A stretch of 5,875 bases of DNA, from the NCBI GenBank assembly GCA_027482985.1, contig JAIXVO010000598.1, positions 1-5,875 on the forward strand, in the 5' to 3' direction. Made by a program: the position numbers and the translations under genes. This DNA is from Cyanobacteriota bacterium (GTDB taxonomy: Bacteria; Cyanobacteriota; Cyanobacteriia; Leptolyngbyales; Leptolyngbyaceae). Within the stretch, counting starts at the first letter, position 1, and the number at the start of each line of letters is the position of its first letter. The notes beneath the pieces are model-generated. The model ran no database searches. It saw only the letters and a list, made by a program, of their open reading frames with translations, and was not told where the DNA came from. Below, piece after piece: positions 5,592 through 5,875 of the stretch.

Positions 5592-5875
5592 ATGACGATT
5601 GAAACCGTTGAACCAAAAATAGACGCGCCAGTCGGGGTCAGTCCTCAAAAACGGCGTAAAGCCTTGCTGATGGAAGTGGCGATCGCGGGTGGGATTGCCG
5701 CCCTCTTGCTGTTTATCATCCCGCCCATTCTGACGGGCTTAGGTCAGGGGGTGCGCATCAACCAATTGGGACGGTTCCTGGCTCTGGCGATCGCCGCTCT
5801 GGGGATTGACCTGATCTGGGGTTTCACGGGCTTACTCAGTCTGGGACATGGCATTTTCTTTGCCCTGGGCGGCTA
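5592..5875 (+). CDS. urtC: Urea ABC transporter permease UrtC, N-terminal part, cut by the window edge
   Basis: The frame is open from ATG 5592 to the window end, giving 94 complete codons and a partial one. It begins MTIETVEPKIDAP, a charged N-terminus with KRRK-like basic residues (20-23), followed by a hydrophobic helix (about 29-47) and a second (about 62-79). LIWGFTGLLSLGHGIFFALGG (74-94) is the conserved LivM/UrtC segment. UrtC forms a heterodimeric channel with UrtB; the missing part should hold about 280 more residues. AGGGAG at 5581-5586 overlaps the urtB stop codon and lies 5 bases before the ATG, so the two genes are probably co-transcribed and translationally coupled. Two HIP1 copies lie in this short stretch. 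Confidence 0.93.
   Translation, partial: MTIETVEPKIDAPVGVSPQKRRKALLMEVAIAGGIAALLLFIIPPILTGLGQGVRINQLGRFLALAIAALGIDLIWGFTGLLSLGHGIFFALGG

Larger units (their letters stand above)
576..5794. repeat. Dispersed HIP1 octamers (nine copies)
   Basis: Perfect GCGATCGC palindromes start at 576, 886, 948, 2055, 2357, 2444, 4887, 5679 and 5787. All lie inside genes. HIP1 is strongly over-represented in many cyanobacterial genomes and supports that origin. None occurs in urtA or in the intergenic gaps. Confidence 0.9.

Noticed and set aside
1..5875. Mobile element, CRISPR, phage or defence genes
   Set aside because: No transposase, integrase, terminal inverted repeats, regular repeat-spacer array or defence motif is visible on either strand.

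Overview
The window looks like chromosomal DNA from a cyanobacterium of moderate GC content. Nine perfect copies of the octamer GCGATCGC (the cyanobacterial HIP1 repeat) are scattered through it, a textbook NtcA-type nitrogen promoter lies in front of urtA, and the urea transport proteins read as cyanobacterial UrtA, UrtB and UrtC. A filamentous or other non-picoplanktonic lineage seems plausible, but the genus cannot be set from the sequence alone.

All recognised genes are on the + strand. Region 1 (1-2174) is the 3' part of a long gene for a membrane protein of unknown function. Its reading frame is open at the left edge, so its true start is outside the window. Region 2 (2175-2274) is a 100-base gap with two mutually exclusive small hairpins, a 9-bp direct repeat and a possible -10 box. 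Region 3 (2275-2886) is ureG, the GTPase that helps load nickel into urease. Region 4 (2887-3020) is a regulatory gap with an NtcA box, a correctly spaced -10 box and an inverted repeat that brackets this -10. Region 5 (3021-5875) is the start of the urt operon: urtA (solute-binding lipoprotein), a 97-base gap with a strong stem-loop, urtB (permease, probably started at TTG), and the first 94 codons of urtC (second permease), cut by the right edge. urtD and urtE (ATPases) would be expected next.

Read together, the right part is a urea scavenging unit. UrtA captures urea in the periplasm, UrtB and UrtC form the membrane channel, and urease, whose maturation needs UreG, splits the imported urea to ammonium and CO2. 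The NtcA promoter implies that the urt genes are switched on under nitrogen limitation. The left gene has no visible functional link to urea. I found no mobile element, CRISPR array, tRNA or rRNA, and no clearly new multi-gene system. The least explained item is the region 1 protein with its internal repeats; the rest of interest is regulatory detail in the intergenic gaps.
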